A DNA stretch of 64,000 bases, from assembly GCF_014636935.1 (NCBI RefSeq), contig NZ_BMES01000001.1, forward strand, positions 248,001-312,000. The letters are read 5' to 3'. Each line of letters begins with the position of its first letter. The first letter of the stretch is position 1. The position numbers were made by a program, and so were the translations under genes. The DNA comes from Alsobacter metallidurans (GTDB lineage: Bacteria; Pseudomonadota; Alphaproteobacteria; Rhizobiales; Beijerinckiaceae). This document shows, one piece after another, positions 54,278 to 64,000 of the stretch. The notes below the pieces were generated by a model. That model did not search any database. It saw nothing but the letters and a program-made list of their open reading frames with translations, and had not been told where the DNA came from.

Positions 54278-54341
54278 CGGGCGGTGTGACTTTTGTTGAC
54301 ACTGTTTCGGCAGGATCGCTCTCCAGTCTGGGAGGGCGGTC

Positions 54342-54776
54342 TTGCGTCTGGTCTTTGCCTGGTTGGCCTTTGTCTTGTCGGCTCATACGGCTCGCGCGCA
54401 GATCATCTCGATCGATGCCTATGTCACCCAGGTCGATGTCGGCGTGATCGAGACCGAGTTGACGCTCTACGAACGCAAGAACGCCATCTACGCCCTGTTC
54501 ACCGCCAAGGGGCCGTTCGAGGCGAACGCCCGCGAGCTGAACGTGACCAAGGACGGCTGCCACGAGGTGTTCTACAGCGGCATGCACGAGAAGGAGACCT
54601 TCACGGTCAGCCTGACTGCTTGCTCGAGTTCGGCCTATTGCAGGGACGAGCGGCAATATCTCGCCCTGAAGGCGACCTACACGGTGATGAACTTGGGGTC
54701 GGGCCGCCGTCCACAGGTGAAGGCCGCCCCGATCGTCAAGGCGATCCGGCCCGCGCTGCGCCATCTGCCCTGCTGA
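54342..54776 (+). CDS. Secreted hypothetical protein
   Basis: A 144-residue protein that I do not recognise. It begins with a signal peptide (about 1-20, MRLVFAWLAFVLSAHTARAQ) and continues as a soluble domain with four cysteines (GCHEVFY, ACSSSAYC, LPCC). This suggests a disulfide-linked periplasmic or extracellular protein. It starts with TTG behind GGGAGGGCGG. The stretch ends with RPALRHLPCC. The upstream spacer has the inverted repeat at 54248-54277 and a TTGACA, so it is probably its own transcription unit. Confidence 0.65.
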   Translation: MRLVFAWLAFVLSAHTARAQIISIDAYVTQVDVGVIETELTLYERKNAIYALFTAKGPFEANARELNVTKDGCHEVFYSGMHEKETFTVSLTACSSSAYCRDERQYLALKATYTVMNLGSGRRPQVKAAPIVKAIRPALRHLPC

Positions 54777-54837
54777 CGCCGTCGACACCGGGCCGCCCTT
54801 TACGCTAGGGATGATCCCGAACGCAGAGGGACCCGCC

Positions 54838-56469
54838 ATGGCGATTGAGATCGACGGACGCACGCTAACGGCAGCTGAGGTGATGCGGGTTTCGCGGCCG
54901 GACGCCTCGGGCTCCTACGAGCAGGCAGCCCTGGCCCCCGACGCCCGCGAGCGGATCGCGGCCACCCGCGACTATATCGACGCCAACTGGATGAACGACG
55001 ACGCGCCGCTGATGTACGCCTTCAACACCGGCGTCGGCCTGTTCAAGGACCAGCGCGTGCTGATGAGCGAGATGGTGTCCTACCAGGCCAAGACCATCTA
55101 CGCGCACGCGACCGGCATCGGCGAGGCGCTGCCCGAGGACGCCGTGCGGGCCATCATGCTGCTGCGCGCCAATGCCTTCGCGTCCAACTTCTCGGGCCCG
55201 CGCGTGGAGTTGGTGGAGCGCCTGCTCGCCTTTCTGAACGCCGGGCTCCATCCGGTCATTCCCGCCAAGGGCTCGGTCGGGGCTTCGGGGGATCTGGCGC
55301 CGCTCGCCCACATGGCGGGCGCGGTGTGCGGCTTTCCGGAAGCCGAGATCGTGTATCGCGGCCAGCGCATGCCGGCCCGCGAGGCCATCGAGGCGGCCGG
55401 CCTGACGCCCGACTTCGACCTCGGCGCCAAGGACGCCTCGGCGCTGATCAACGGCTCCACGGTCTCGCTCGCCATCGCCGTGCTGGCGCTTGAAGACGCC
55501 AAGCGCATCCGCAAGGCCGCCGACGTGTCCCTGGCCCTCACCCTGGAGGCGCTGCGGGCCGAGAAGATCGCGTTCCTGCCCATCGTGCACGCCGCGCGGC
55601 CGCACCCCGGCCAGGCTGCCGTCGCCCGCAACGTCCTGAAGCTCATCGGCGACAGCGAGCGCTGCTCGGAGGCCGCGCGCCTCACCGTGTTCCCGGAAGA
55701 GACCCGGAAGGAAGGCGTCGCTCCGCCGCCGCGCGTGCAGGACGTCTACTCGCTGCGCTGCGCCCCGCAGGTGCACGGCCCCGTCGTGCAGGCGCTGGAC
55801 TACATCGACGGCGTGATCGCCACCGAGATCAACTCGGCCACCGACAACCCGCTCATCTTCGACGACGGCAAGGGCGGCTACGCCTCCCTCTCGGGCGGCC
55901 ACTTCCACGGCCAGTACGTCGCGCAGGTCATGGACCTGCTCACCATCGTGATGGCCGATCTCGGCTCCATCTGTGAGCGCCGGCTGGCGCGCCTGATCGA
56001 CCCCACCATGAGCTACGGCCTGCCGCGCAACCTGCTGGCCGGCAAGAAAGGCCTCAACACCGGCTTCGCCACCGTGCAGTGCTCCATGTCGGCGCTCGTG
56101 ATGGAGAACCGCACGCTCGCGATGCCGGGCTCGGTGGATTCCATCCCGGGCAAGAGCAACGCCGAGGACCACGTCTCGAACTCGACCTGGTGCGCCCGCA
56201 AGGCCCGCACCGTGGTGGAGAACACCGAGATGATCGTGGCGGGCGAGATGCTGATGGCCGCCCAGGCGCTGAGCCTCGTGGAGCCTATCGCCAAGGCGCA
56301 CCCGCTCGGCTCCGGCACGGCCGCGGCCCTGAAGGCGATCCGCGGCGTGATCGAGCCGGCTTTGGACGGCGACCGCTGGTACGCGACCGAGATGCGCCAC
56401 GCCCAGGCGCTGGTGCACTACGGCACGGTGGTGGCGGCCGTGGAAGCCGCCGTGGGACATCTGGAGTAA
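54838..56469 (+). CDS. Aromatic amino-acid / histidine ammonia-lyase family
   Basis: A 543-residue MIO-type lyase that removes ammonia from an aromatic amino acid. The MIO cofactor triad Ala149-Ser150-Gly151 lies in GSVGASGDLAPLAHM; Tyr60 of YAFNTGVG matches the conserved tyrosine loop. IYAHATGIG keeps a histidine at the selectivity region, as in histidine ammonia-lyases, though the alignment is by eye. It is not among hut genes, and its partner downstream is a DapA-family lyase. ATG 54838 has an AGAGGG site; a start at 54811 would add nine residues. Confidence 0.86.
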   Translation: MAIEIDGRTLTAAEVMRVSRPDASGSYEQAALAPDARERIAATRDYIDANWMNDDAPLMYAFNTGVGLFKDQRVLMSEMVSYQAKTIYAHATGIGEALPEDAVRAIMLLRANAFASNFSGPRVELVERLLAFLNAGLHPVIPAKGSVGASGDLAPLAHMAGAVCGFPEAEIVYRGQRMPAREAIEAAGLTPDFDLGAKDASALINGSTVSLAIAVLALEDAKRIRKAADVSLALTLEALRAEKIAFLPIVHAARPHPGQAAVARNVLKLIGDSERCSEAARLTVFPEETRKEGVAPPPRVQDVYSLRCAPQVHGPVVQALDYIDGVIATEINSATDNPLIFDDGKGGYASLSGGHFHGQYVAQVMDLLTIVMADLGSICERRLARLIDPTMSYGLPRNLLAGKKGLNTGFATVQCSMSALVMENRTLAMPGSVDSIPGKSNAEDHVSNSTWCARKARTVVENTEMIVAGEMLMAAQALSLVEPIAKAHPLGSGTAAALKAIRGVIEPALDGDRWYATEMRHAQALVHYGTVVAAVEAAVGHLE

Positions 56470-56474
56470 GGACG

Positions 56475-57368
56475 ATGCGGGGCCTCTCCGCTTTTCCGAT
56501 CACGCCGTCGGACGCCGACGGCGTCGTGCGGGTCGACGCCCTGCAGCGTTTGCTGCGTCCGCTGGTCGATGCGCGCGTTCATTCGATAGGCCTGCTGGGC
56601 AGCACGGGCTCCTACCCCTACCTGTCGCGCCCGGAACGTCGCCGCGCGATCGAGGCGGCCGCCGACGAAGTCGCAGGCCGCGTGCCGCTGCTGGTCGGCG
56701 TCGGCGCGCTGCGCACCGACGAGGCTATCCGGCTGGCGCAGGACGCGCGCGCCGGCGGGGCTGCGGCCGGGCTGCTCGCAGCCGTCTCGTATACGCCGCT
56801 CACAGAAGACGAAGTCTTCGAGCACTACAAGGCCGTGGCGGGCGAGAGCGGGTTGCCGCTGTGCATCTACGACAACCCGACCACCACGCATTTCCGCTTT
56901 TCCCCGGAGCTGATCGCGCGCCTGGCGGCGCTGCCGGGCGTCGCCGCCGTCAAGCTGCCGGGCGGGGAGCCGCAGGCGCTGGCCGCCCAGATGGCGGATC
57001 TCCGCGCCCGCGTTCCGGCTGACTTCGCGCTCGGGCATAGCGGCGACTGGTTCGCGGTTGAAGCCATGCTGGCCGGCGGCGAGGCCTGGTACAGCGTGGT
57101 CGCCGGCATCCTGCCGCAGGTCTGCATGGACATCGTCGCGGCGGTGCGCGCCGGAAACGCCACCGAAGCGCGCCGGCTCAACGCCGCCCTGGAGCCGCTC
57201 TGGGGGCTGTTCCGGGAATTCTCCAGCCTGCGCGTCGTCTACGAAATCGCGGAGCGCCGCGGCGTTTGCGCCGCCGAACCGCCCTTGCCGGTGCGCCGCC
57301 TGCCGGAAGCGGCGCGCCAGCGCGTCGCCGCCGTTCTGGACGGCATGGACCCGGCGCTGCTGCGCTGA
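56475..57368 (+). CDS. DapA-family Schiff-base lyase (dihydrodipicolinate synthase/NAL-like)
   Basis: A 297-residue TIM-barrel enzyme. Lys160 (VAAVKLPGG) is the Schiff-base lysine and Tyr132 (CIYDNP) is the conserved tyrosine. A GSTGSYPYL motif near residue 42 replaces the usual GTTGE loop: the glutamate is missing. DapA proper is housekeeping; this divergent paralogue, five bases after an ammonia-lyase, may be an aldolase or dehydratase for a 2-oxo acid (inference). The start ATG lies behind GTAAGGAC. A terminator follows. Confidence 0.83.
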   Translation: MRGLSAFPITPSDADGVVRVDALQRLLRPLVDARVHSIGLLGSTGSYPYLSRPERRRAIEAAADEVAGRVPLLVGVGALRTDEAIRLAQDARAGGAAAGLLAAVSYTPLTEDEVFEHYKAVAGESGLPLCIYDNPTTTHFRFSPELIARLAALPGVAAVKLPGGEPQALAAQMADLRARVPADFALGHSGDWFAVEAMLAGGEAWYSVVAGILPQVCMDIVAAVRAGNATEARRLNAALEPLWGLFREFSSLRVVYEIAERRGVCAAEPPLPVRRLPEAARQRVAAVLDGMDPALLR

Positions 57369-57376
57369 AGCCAACA

Positions 57377-57405
57377 AAAAACCCCGGGGCCAGCCCGGGG
57401 TTTTT
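57377..57405. terminator. Bidirectional Rho-independent terminator
   Basis: AAAAACCCCGGG (57377-57388) and CCCGGGGTTTTT (57394-57405) form a perfect 12-bp stem around GCCAG. A-run and T-run flank it on both strands. It lies between the converging DapA-family and typA genes. Confidence 0.9.
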
Positions 57406-57426
57406 CATTTGGATGCTGCGACGGCC

Positions 57427-59244
57427 TTAGCTGGCCGCGGCGGCGCGCTCGGCGCGCTTGCGATCGTTCGGGTCCAGCCAGACCTTGCGCAGGCGGATCG
57501 CCTTGGGGGTCACTTCGACCAGCTCGTCGTCCTGGATGTAGGCCAGCGCCTTTTCCAGCGTCATGCGGATCGGCGGGGTGAGGCGCACGGCCTCGTCCTT
57601 GCCGGCGGCGCGGACGTTGGTGAGCTTCTTGCCCTTCAGCAGGTTCACTTCCAGGTCGTTGTCGCGGCTATGCTCGCCCACGATCATGCCCTGGTAGATC
57701 TTCCAGCCCGGCTCGATCATCATCGGGCCGCGATCTTCCAGGTTCCACATCGCGTAGGCCACGGCCTCGCCGATGTCGTTGGAGATCAGCACGCCGTTGC
57801 GGCGCCCGGCGATCTCGCCCTTCCACGGCGCATATTCGTGGAAGATGCGGTTCATGATCGCGGTGCCGCGCGTGTCGGTCAGCAGTTCGCCCAGATAGCC
57901 GATCAGGCCGCGGGTGGGAGCGTGGAACACGAGGCGCAGACGGTTACCGCCCGAAGGCCGCATCTCCATCATGTCGGCCTTGCGCTCGGACATCTTCTGC
58001 ACAACGACGCCGGAATGCTCCTCGTCCACGTCGATGGTGACTTCCTCGATGGGCTCGAGGATCTCGCCGGCCTCGTCGCGCGAGAACACCACCTTCGGGC
58101 GCGACACCGCGAGCTCGAAGCCTTCGCGGCGCATCTGCTCGATCAGGATGGCGAGCTGCAACTCGCCGCGGCCCGCCACCTCCATGGCGTCCCTGTCGGG
58201 CGACTCGGTGACGCGCAGCGCGATGTTGCCCTCGGCTTCCTTCAGGAGACGGTCGCGGATCACGCGGCTCGTGACCTTGTCGCCTTCCGTGCCGGCGAGC
58301 GGCGAGTCGTTGACGCGGAACTGCATCGTGACGGTCGGCGGGTCGATCGGCTGCGCCGGCAGGGGGCTCTCGACGGACGGATCGCAGAAGGTGTCGGCGA
58401 CGGTGCCCTTCACCATGCCGGCGATGGCCACGATGTCGCCCGCCTCGGCCTCGTCGACCGGGATGCGCTCAAGGCCGCGGAAGCCCAGCACCTTGGAAAC
58501 GCGGCCCTGCTCGACCACGTTGCCCTTCGCGTCCAGCACCTTGAAAGCCTGGTTCGGCTTGATGGTGCCCGACGTGATGCGGCCGGTGACGATGCGGCCG
58601 AGATAGGGGTTGGCCTCCAGGATGGTGCCGAGCAGACGGAACGGGCCTTCCTCGACCACCGGCGGGGCGACGTGCTTCACCACGAGATCGAACAGCGGCG
58701 CGAGATCGTCCTTCGGACCGTCCTGGCTGGTCGCCATCCAGCCCTGCTTGGCCGAACCGTACAGGATCGGGAAATCCAGCTGGTCGTCGGTGGCGTCCAG
58801 CGCGGCGAAGAGGTCGAACACCTCGTTGATGACCTCGGTGGCGCGCTGCTCGGGCTTGTCGATCTTGTTGATCGCCACGATGGGCTTGAGGCCGAGCTTC
58901 AGCGCCTTGCCGACCACGAACTTGGTCTGCGGCATCGGGCCTTCGGCCGCGTCCACCAGCACGACGACGCCGTCGACCATGCCCAGGATGCGCTCCACCT
59001 CGCCGCCGAAATCGGCGTGGCCGGGGGTGTCGACGATGTTGATGCGGACATCCTTCCACTGCACCGAGGTGCACTTGGCCAGGATGGTGATGCCGCGCTC
59101 GCGCTCCAGGTCGTTGGAGTCCATCGCGCGCTCGGCGACCTTCTGGTTCTCGCGGAACGTGCCCGACTGGGCGAGCAGCTTATCCACCAGCGTAGTCTTG
59201 CCGTGGTCGACGTGGGCGATGATCGCGATGTTGCGGAGCTTCAT
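57427..59244 (-). CDS. typA: Ribosome-associated GTPase TypA/BipA
   Basis: A 605-residue translational GTPase. G1 AHVDHGKTT is at residues 10-18, switch [16 protein letters not shown], and G4 NKIDKPEQR. Domain II, the III/V folds and the BipA-specific C-terminal domain ([54 protein letters not shown]) are complete. BipA aids ribosome assembly and stress growth. ATG 59244 gives [15 protein letters not shown], which is standard. The longer reading frame upstream to 59763 has no family sequence. Confidence 0.95.
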   Translation of the reverse strand: MKLRNIAIIAHVDHGKTTLVDKLLAQSGTFRENQKVAERAMDSNDLERERGITILAKCTSVQWKDVRINIVDTPGHADFGGEVERILGMVDGVVVLVDAAEGPMPQTKFVVGKALKLGLKPIVAINKIDKPEQRATEVINEVFDLFAALDATDDQLDFPILYGSAKQGWMATSQDGPKDDLAPLFDLVVKHVAPPVVEEGPFRLLGTILEANPYLGRIVTGRITSGTIKPNQAFKVLDAKGNVVEQGRVSKVLGFRGLERIPVDEAEAGDIVAIAGMVKGTVADTFCDPSVESPLPAQPIDPPTVTMQFRVNDSPLAGTEGDKVTSRVIRDRLLKEAEGNIALRVTESPDRDAMEVAGRGELQLAILIEQMRREGFELAVSRPKVVFSRDEAGEILEPIEEVTIDVDEEHSGVVVQKMSERKADMMEMRPSGGNRLRLVFHAPTRGLIGYLGELLTDTRGTAIMNRIFHEYAPWKGEIAGRRNGVLISNDIGEAVAYAMWNLEDRGPMMIEPGWKIYQGMIVGEHSRDNDLEVNLLKGKKLTNVRAAGKDEAVRLTPPIRMTLEKALAYIQDDELVEVTPKAIRLRKVWLDPNDRKRAERAAAAS

Positions 59245-59458
59245 GGTTCTCTCGATTGGCCAAACGCTGAAACCCGGCTCCAGGGGAGTCGGGCTGTCGT
59301 TCCTCGGCCTGTCCGGTCGTTTCGTTGCGGCGCAATAGCACACGAGGCCGGGTAAAACAACGAAGGATCGAACCGCCCGGTTCGGCGGCCGGGCTTTCGC
59401 GCGAGTTGGCCGCTGGGTTTGGCGAAGCGCCGGCGCTTGACGCGGACGGGAGACTGCA

Positions 59459-60073
59459 ATGGATTGGGACGACAATCGGGCCCTGCCGCGAGGGAAGGCG
59501 GCCGTGAGAGCAGGGGCGGGAATGAACGAGCCAGCCATATGGGTGTCGGGTGGCGACTTGCGGGACGCCTTGGCCCTCGTCACGGTGGCTGTCCGCCGCA
59601 ACACCGCGATCGTTCGCTTCGACTTCCTCGACGACTGCCTCGAAATCACCGGCCCCGGCGCCACCACGAGAATCGACGCGGAAGGCGACCTGCGCGAAGG
59701 CGCCGTTCTGGTGAATGGCGGCTCGCTTCGCCGGTTCATCGCCGTCATGCCGAAAGATCCCAAGCTCCGCCTTCAAACGCGGGCTGGTCGGTTGTTCATC
59801 GGCAACACGGGTTTCGAGGGCCAATCCCACGCAGTCGCGCCTGAGCCCATTACGCTGCCGATCGGCTCGGGCGTGCTTGGCACGCTCGCCGCCATCGCGC
59901 GCGAAGGGGAGCTGGTCGTGCGCGCATCCATCGGAGCCGCCGAAATCGCGGCCGCAAAGCAGGACTACAATCGGCGTATCGACGAAGCCTTTCGGCAGCT
60001 TGGCCCGCTCGGCGTAACCCGCGAGACGTTGGAGGCGGCCGTTGACGCGAGCGTGCGTGCGCCGCGACGCTGA
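59459..60073 (+). CDS. Hypothetical protein with possible sliding-clamp-like domain
   Basis: A 204-residue protein, not recognised as a named family. Residues about 30-125 (VSGGDLRDALALVTVAVRRN, DDCLEITGPGATTRID, VLVNGGSLRRFIAVMPKDPKLRLQTRAGRLFIGNTGF) have the strand-helix-strand order and turns of one domain of the DNA polymerase III beta clamp. The C-terminal 65 residues are more helical (AAKQDYNRRIDEAFRQLG). The clamp link rests on pattern reading only. ATG 59459 follows GGGAGACTGCA; an internal ATG at 59522 is possible. It is divergent from typA. Confidence 0.55.
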   Translation: MDWDDNRALPRGKAAVRAGAGMNEPAIWVSGGDLRDALALVTVAVRRNTAIVRFDFLDDCLEITGPGATTRIDAEGDLREGAVLVNGGSLRRFIAVMPKDPKLRLQTRAGRLFIGNTGFEGQSHAVAPEPITLPIGSGVLGTLAAIAREGELVVRASIGAAEIAAAKQDYNRRIDEAFRQLGPLGVTRETLEAAVDASVRAPRR

Positions 60074-60076
60074 TCT

Positions 60077-61408
60077 CTACTCCCCCGCCGCCCGCACGGG
60101 AGCGAACGCCACCGGAGCCACCGCGGGATCGCCCGTGCCGAGCACGCGCCGGCGTTCGGCGATGGCGTGGCGGACCTGTTCGAGCGCCAGCGAGAACGCC
60201 GCGAGGCGGCTGGTGTCGATCTGCTCCTGCGAGGCCACCGCCAGCGTCTGGGCGAACACCTCGTCGGCCTGCTGCTCGAGATCGTCCAGCGTCGCCCTGT
60301 CCTGCCCCATGCGGGCCTCGCGCATGATGCGCAGCAGCTGCTCGAGCCGGAGGGCCTGCTCGTGGCCGCGGCTGCGCCAGCGGCCAGCCAACGCCGCAAA
60401 CGCCGATGCGACGCCGCCCATCACCATCGCGATGATGTAGAACCAGTCGCCGTAGCGATCCAGAAACGTCTCCTCGTCGCCGTCCAGATAGGCGGCCGCG
60501 CCCGGGTGAACGGACACGCGCGCGCCTTTCTCGGTGTCGGGCGCCTCGATGCGGGCCGCCTGCGGAACCGCCGAGGCGAGGTCCGGCCGCATCTCGTAGA
60601 GGCGGCGCGTCAGGTCGGTGACGAGCTGGTCGGCAAGCCGGGCCTGCGCGACGATCCGGTACACGGCCGCAATGGTGGGCACGGAGTCGCTCGGCTTGGG
60701 CGGCGTGCCGCCGAAGCTGCCGCGCACGATCTGGACGCTGTCATAGGCCGGCGTGCGCTGCGCGATGGCGTCGGCCTCGTGGATGGGGATGAACACCGGC
60801 GACGACAGCCCGGCGGCCGCCACACTCGCCACCGTGGCGGGCACGAGCGTGCCGGTGACGGAGCCAACCACCAGAACGGCGTCGACGCGGCCGTCCCGAA
60901 CCGCGGTCTGGACGTCGTCGAGGTTGAGCCCGGCCCGCGTGACCTCGTGCCCCGGCACCTCGTATTGCTGCAGAATGGTGTCGAGCAGCCGCTCGTTGGC
61001 GGGGGAATGGCGGACGAGGCCGACGGTCTTGCCACGCAGGTCGCTCACGCTCGCGATGGCGCTTCCGCCCGGCGCGACCAGAATGGCGGCGTTGCGATGC
61101 AGGATCGCGATTGCGTGGCCCGTCGCCTTCTCGACCTGGTCGCTGCGCACCACTGCGACGTCGGCCTTGCCGTTGTCGAACGCCTGCGCGGCCTCGGCCG
61201 GGTCCTGCGTGGTGATCACCTTGAGCCGGATGGCGGCCCGGTCCCGCCGCAGGATCTGGGCGGCGGTCTGCACGAGCTTGGCGTCCTCGCTGGAGGGCGG
61301 GCCGACCGCGATCGTGATCTCGGTCGGGCGCGTGTACGCGTAGATCCCGGCCATCACGACCAGTCCTGCGGCGAACACGCCGGCCGCCATGAGCCAGGCT
61401 TTCGTCAT
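60077..61408 (-). CDS. Membrane-anchored TAXI-family TRAP solute receptor
   Basis: A 443-residue protein. An uncleaved N-terminal helix (about 7-25) is followed by the TAXI receptor domain (about 30-320, with FDNGKADVAVVRSDQ, HRNAAILVAPGGSAIASVSDLRGKTVGL and DAVLVVGS). A second membrane helix (about 338-358) then leads to a cytoplasmic coiled-coil tail to residue 443. Typical TAXI receptors are free periplasmic proteins with TRAP permeases; here no permease is adjacent. It may be a sensor or scaffold (inference). It converges with the gene at 59459; their stops are three bases apart. Confidence 0.8.
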   Translation of the reverse strand: MTKAWLMAAGVFAAGLVVMAGIYAYTRPTEITIAVGPPSSEDAKLVQTAAQILRRDRAAIRLKVITTQDPAEAAQAFDNGKADVAVVRSDQVEKATGHAIAILHRNAAILVAPGGSAIASVSDLRGKTVGLVRHSPANERLLDTILQQYEVPGHEVTRAGLNLDDVQTAVRDGRVDAVLVVGSVTGTLVPATVASVAAAGLSSPVFIPIHEADAIAQRTPAYDSVQIVRGSFGGTPPKPSDSVPTIAAVYRIVAQARLADQLVTDLTRRLYEMRPDLASAVPQAARIEAPDTEKGARVSVHPGAAAYLDGDEETFLDRYGDWFYIIAMVMGGVASAFAALAGRWRSRGHEQALRLEQLLRIMREARMGQDRATLDDLEQQADEVFAQTLAVASQEQIDTSRLAAFSLALEQVRHAIAERRRVLGTGDPAVAPVAFAPVRAAGE

Positions 61409-61494
61409 CGGTTCGCGGCTACGCTCCGGGCCGCCCGGCCCCGTGGGAGGCCGACGCGAGCAGAGTAGGTGGAGCTTTAGCAGCTACCCGGCAA

Positions 61495-61521
61495 GTGTGG
61501 CGCGCGCGCGGCGCGCTACAC
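61495..61521. other. Strong hairpin after argG
   Basis: GTGTGGCGCGC (61495-61505) pairs with GCGCGCTACAC (61511-61521) at 10 of 11 positions across a five-base loop. It has no T-run. It lies 28 bases after the argG stop and may end or stabilise its message. Confidence 0.5.
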
Positions 61522-61549
61522 GTCGGCGTGATTGGGGTCGAGGCCGCGC

Positions 61550-62782
<1,233 letters not shown>

Positions 62783-63046
62783 GATGGTCATCTCTCTCGA
62801 ACCGGCGCGCCTTCCAGGAGATCCGCCGGCCTGCCGCAGGAGGAGCCTCGCGGCTCCCGAAATCGCGCGGGACTATAGGCAAGGCCAAGCCCGGCGCAAG
62901 CGCAGCCTAACTGACCGCGCCGAAAGCCCGAAAAAGCGCGCGTTGATTCAAATGCAAGCGATCCGGTTAGTGCAGCTGGAACGTGCATCTATCAATTACA
63001 CACCTGCCACTTCACGACGGGTGGTTTGAACGATGCGAGTCGATGC

Positions 63047-64000
63047 ATGGCTTACGGCGTCTATGTGGCCCCCACGGGCAAGAGCACGGTGGACGGGTTG
63101 TTGTCCGGCGTTCGCTGGAACACCACGAATCTGTCTTTCAGCTTCCCGACCGCGGCCAGCCAGTACGGCTCGGATTACGACTGGGCCGGCGCCTCGGCCG
63201 AAACCCGGCAGAACTTCACCGCTTTCACGACAGCGCAGCAGACCATGGTCCGCTCGGTGCTGGCCGAGTTCTCGTCCTTCGCCAACCTGTCGTTCACCGA
63301 AACGGCTGGCGGCGGCGGCGACCTGCGCTTCGGCCGGTCCGGCGCGGTGGATCCCAGCGGCGCCTATGCGTGGGCCTACTACCCGACAGCGGGCGCCGGC
63401 GGCGACGTCTGGTTCAAGCAGAACTGGACCGCCCCGCCGCAGATCGGCACCTTCGACTATCTGGCCGTGATGCACGAGATCGGCCACGCTCTGGGGCTCA
63501 AGCACTCGTTTGAAACGAGCGGCTCCTTCGGGGCGATGCCGTCCAGCCTTGACGGCAACGACTTCACGATCATGTCGTATCAGGCGTTTCCGGGCGCGGG
63601 ATACAACGTCGTCAACTACCCGGGCAGCTACGCCCAGACGCCAATGCTCTATGACATCCAGGCGCTGCAGAGCCTCTACGGGGCCAACTTCAACACCAAT
63701 GCGGGCGCGACCACCTACCGGTGGAGCCAGACCACCGGCGAGATGTTCATTAACGGCGTCGGCCAGGGCGCTCCGGCCGGCAACCACATCGAGATGACGT
63801 TGTGGGACGGCGGCGGCTTCGACACCTATGACTTCTCGGCCTACACGCGCGGCCTGCGGATCGACCTCAATCCGGGCTCGTGGGTCACCGAGACCACCCT
63901 GGCCGGCTCGCAGGTGGCGCAGTTCAGCCCCACCGCCTATGCGCCCGGCATGATCGCCAATGCGTTCCTCTACAACGGCGACCTGCGCTCGCTGATTGAG
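63047..64000 (+). CDS. Serralysin-type (M10B) metalloprotease, truncated by the window edge
   Basis: The frame is open to the last base and shows 318 codons. The zinc site HEIGHALGLKH (His143, Glu144, His147, His153) and the Met-turn IMSYQ (Met176) identify a metzincin of the serralysin family. After the catalytic domain, LYDIQALQSLYGAN and GNHIEMTLWDGGGFDTYDFSAYTRGLRIDLNPGSW match the M10 C-terminal domain that precedes RTX repeats. No signal peptide is present, as expected for type I secretion. The start ATG is chosen because it begins MAYGVYVAPTGK; the ribosome binding site is weak. Confidence 0.88.
   Translation, partial: MAYGVYVAPTGKSTVDGLLSGVRWNTTNLSFSFPTAASQYGSDYDWAGASAETRQNFTAFTTAQQTMVRSVLAEFSSFANLSFTETAGGGGDLRFGRSGAVDPSGAYAWAYYPTAGAGGDVWFKQNWTAPPQIGTFDYLAVMHEIGHALGLKHSFETSGSFGAMPSSLDGNDFTIMSYQAFPGAGYNVVNYPGSYAQTPMLYDIQALQSLYGANFNTNAGATTYRWSQTTGEMFINGVGQGAPAGNHIEMTLWDGGGFDTYDFSAYTRGLRIDLNPGSWVTETTLAGSQVAQFSPTAYAPGMIANAFLYNGDLRSLIE

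Noticed and set aside
57058-59355. 765-codon open frame on the plus strand opposite typA
   Set aside because: The translation is low complexity and antisense to a complete TypA; it also crosses the terminator at 57377-57405.
57427-59763. N-terminal extension of TypA to 778 residues
   Set aside because: The extra 170 residues show no conserved sequence, and [15 protein letters not shown] is the standard start.

Overview
The window is about two-thirds G+C and densely packed, with overlapping start/stop junctions inside operons, several GTG/TTG starts, many solute-uptake ABC transporters and numerous palindromic intergenic repeats. Together with relatives of RutR, Uup, TypA, the DUF1289 family and the TAXI family, this points to a chromosomal segment of an alphaproteobacterium of the Hyphomicrobiales (Rhizobiales) type. 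The genus cannot be fixed from sequence alone. No rRNA, tRNA, CRISPR array, insertion sequence or prophage is visible.

Layout. 1-4.1 kb: a branched-chain amino-acid (Liv) ABC operon that enters from the left with the end of the binding protein. 4.1-4.5 kb: a small secreted PsiF-repeat protein whose ribosome binding site lies in a hairpin. 4.6-11.1 kb (minus strand): an Mfd-like translocase, then a coupled three-gene operon of a PEP-utilising enzyme, an AAG-type DNA glycosylase and an HtrA-like protein that has lost its catalytic triad. 11.2-14.2 kb: DUF1289 protein, class III-like polyphosphate kinase 2 and an Uup-type ABC-F ATPase. 14.3-18.6 kb: an ABC uptake system of unknown substrate. 18.7-22.3 kb: AidB-like acyl-CoA dehydrogenase and a Wzz/BY-kinase-like protein. 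22.4-30.8 kb: a pyrimidine or hydantoin operon (ureidopropionase-type amidase, dihydropyrimidinase, NitT/TauT-type ABC transporter, YdcZ transporter) opposite a RutR-like repressor, with a near-consensus RutR operator between them.

30.8-35.1 kb: an SDR oxidoreductase and a sugar ABC transporter without its own ATPase. 35.4-40.9 kb: YaiI-like protein, ion antiporter, class II glutamine amidotransferase, a fuconolactonase-like hydrolase with a fucose mutarotase, and transaldolase. 41.2-49.8 kb: a sugar-acid module with alpha-ketoglutaric semialdehyde dehydrogenase, an FAH-family enzyme resembling XylX, a ribose-type ABC transporter and a UxaA-family dehydratase. 49.8-54.2 kb: the glycerol-3-phosphate operon ugpBAEC behind a PhoB-box-like sequence. 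54.3-57.4 kb: a small secreted protein, an aromatic/histidine ammonia-lyase and a DapA-family lyase. 57.4-62.8 kb: TypA, a possible half-sliding-clamp protein, a membrane-anchored TAXI receptor and ArgG. The right edge cuts a serralysin-type metalloprotease.

Two patterns cross the whole window. First, every binding-protein gene that lies upstream of its transporter partners is followed by a hairpin just after its stop codon, and in four of five cases also by palindromic repeats. This would fit making more binding protein than membrane components. Second, one repeat family keeps the pairing of its central stem while the stem sequence changes from copy to copy.
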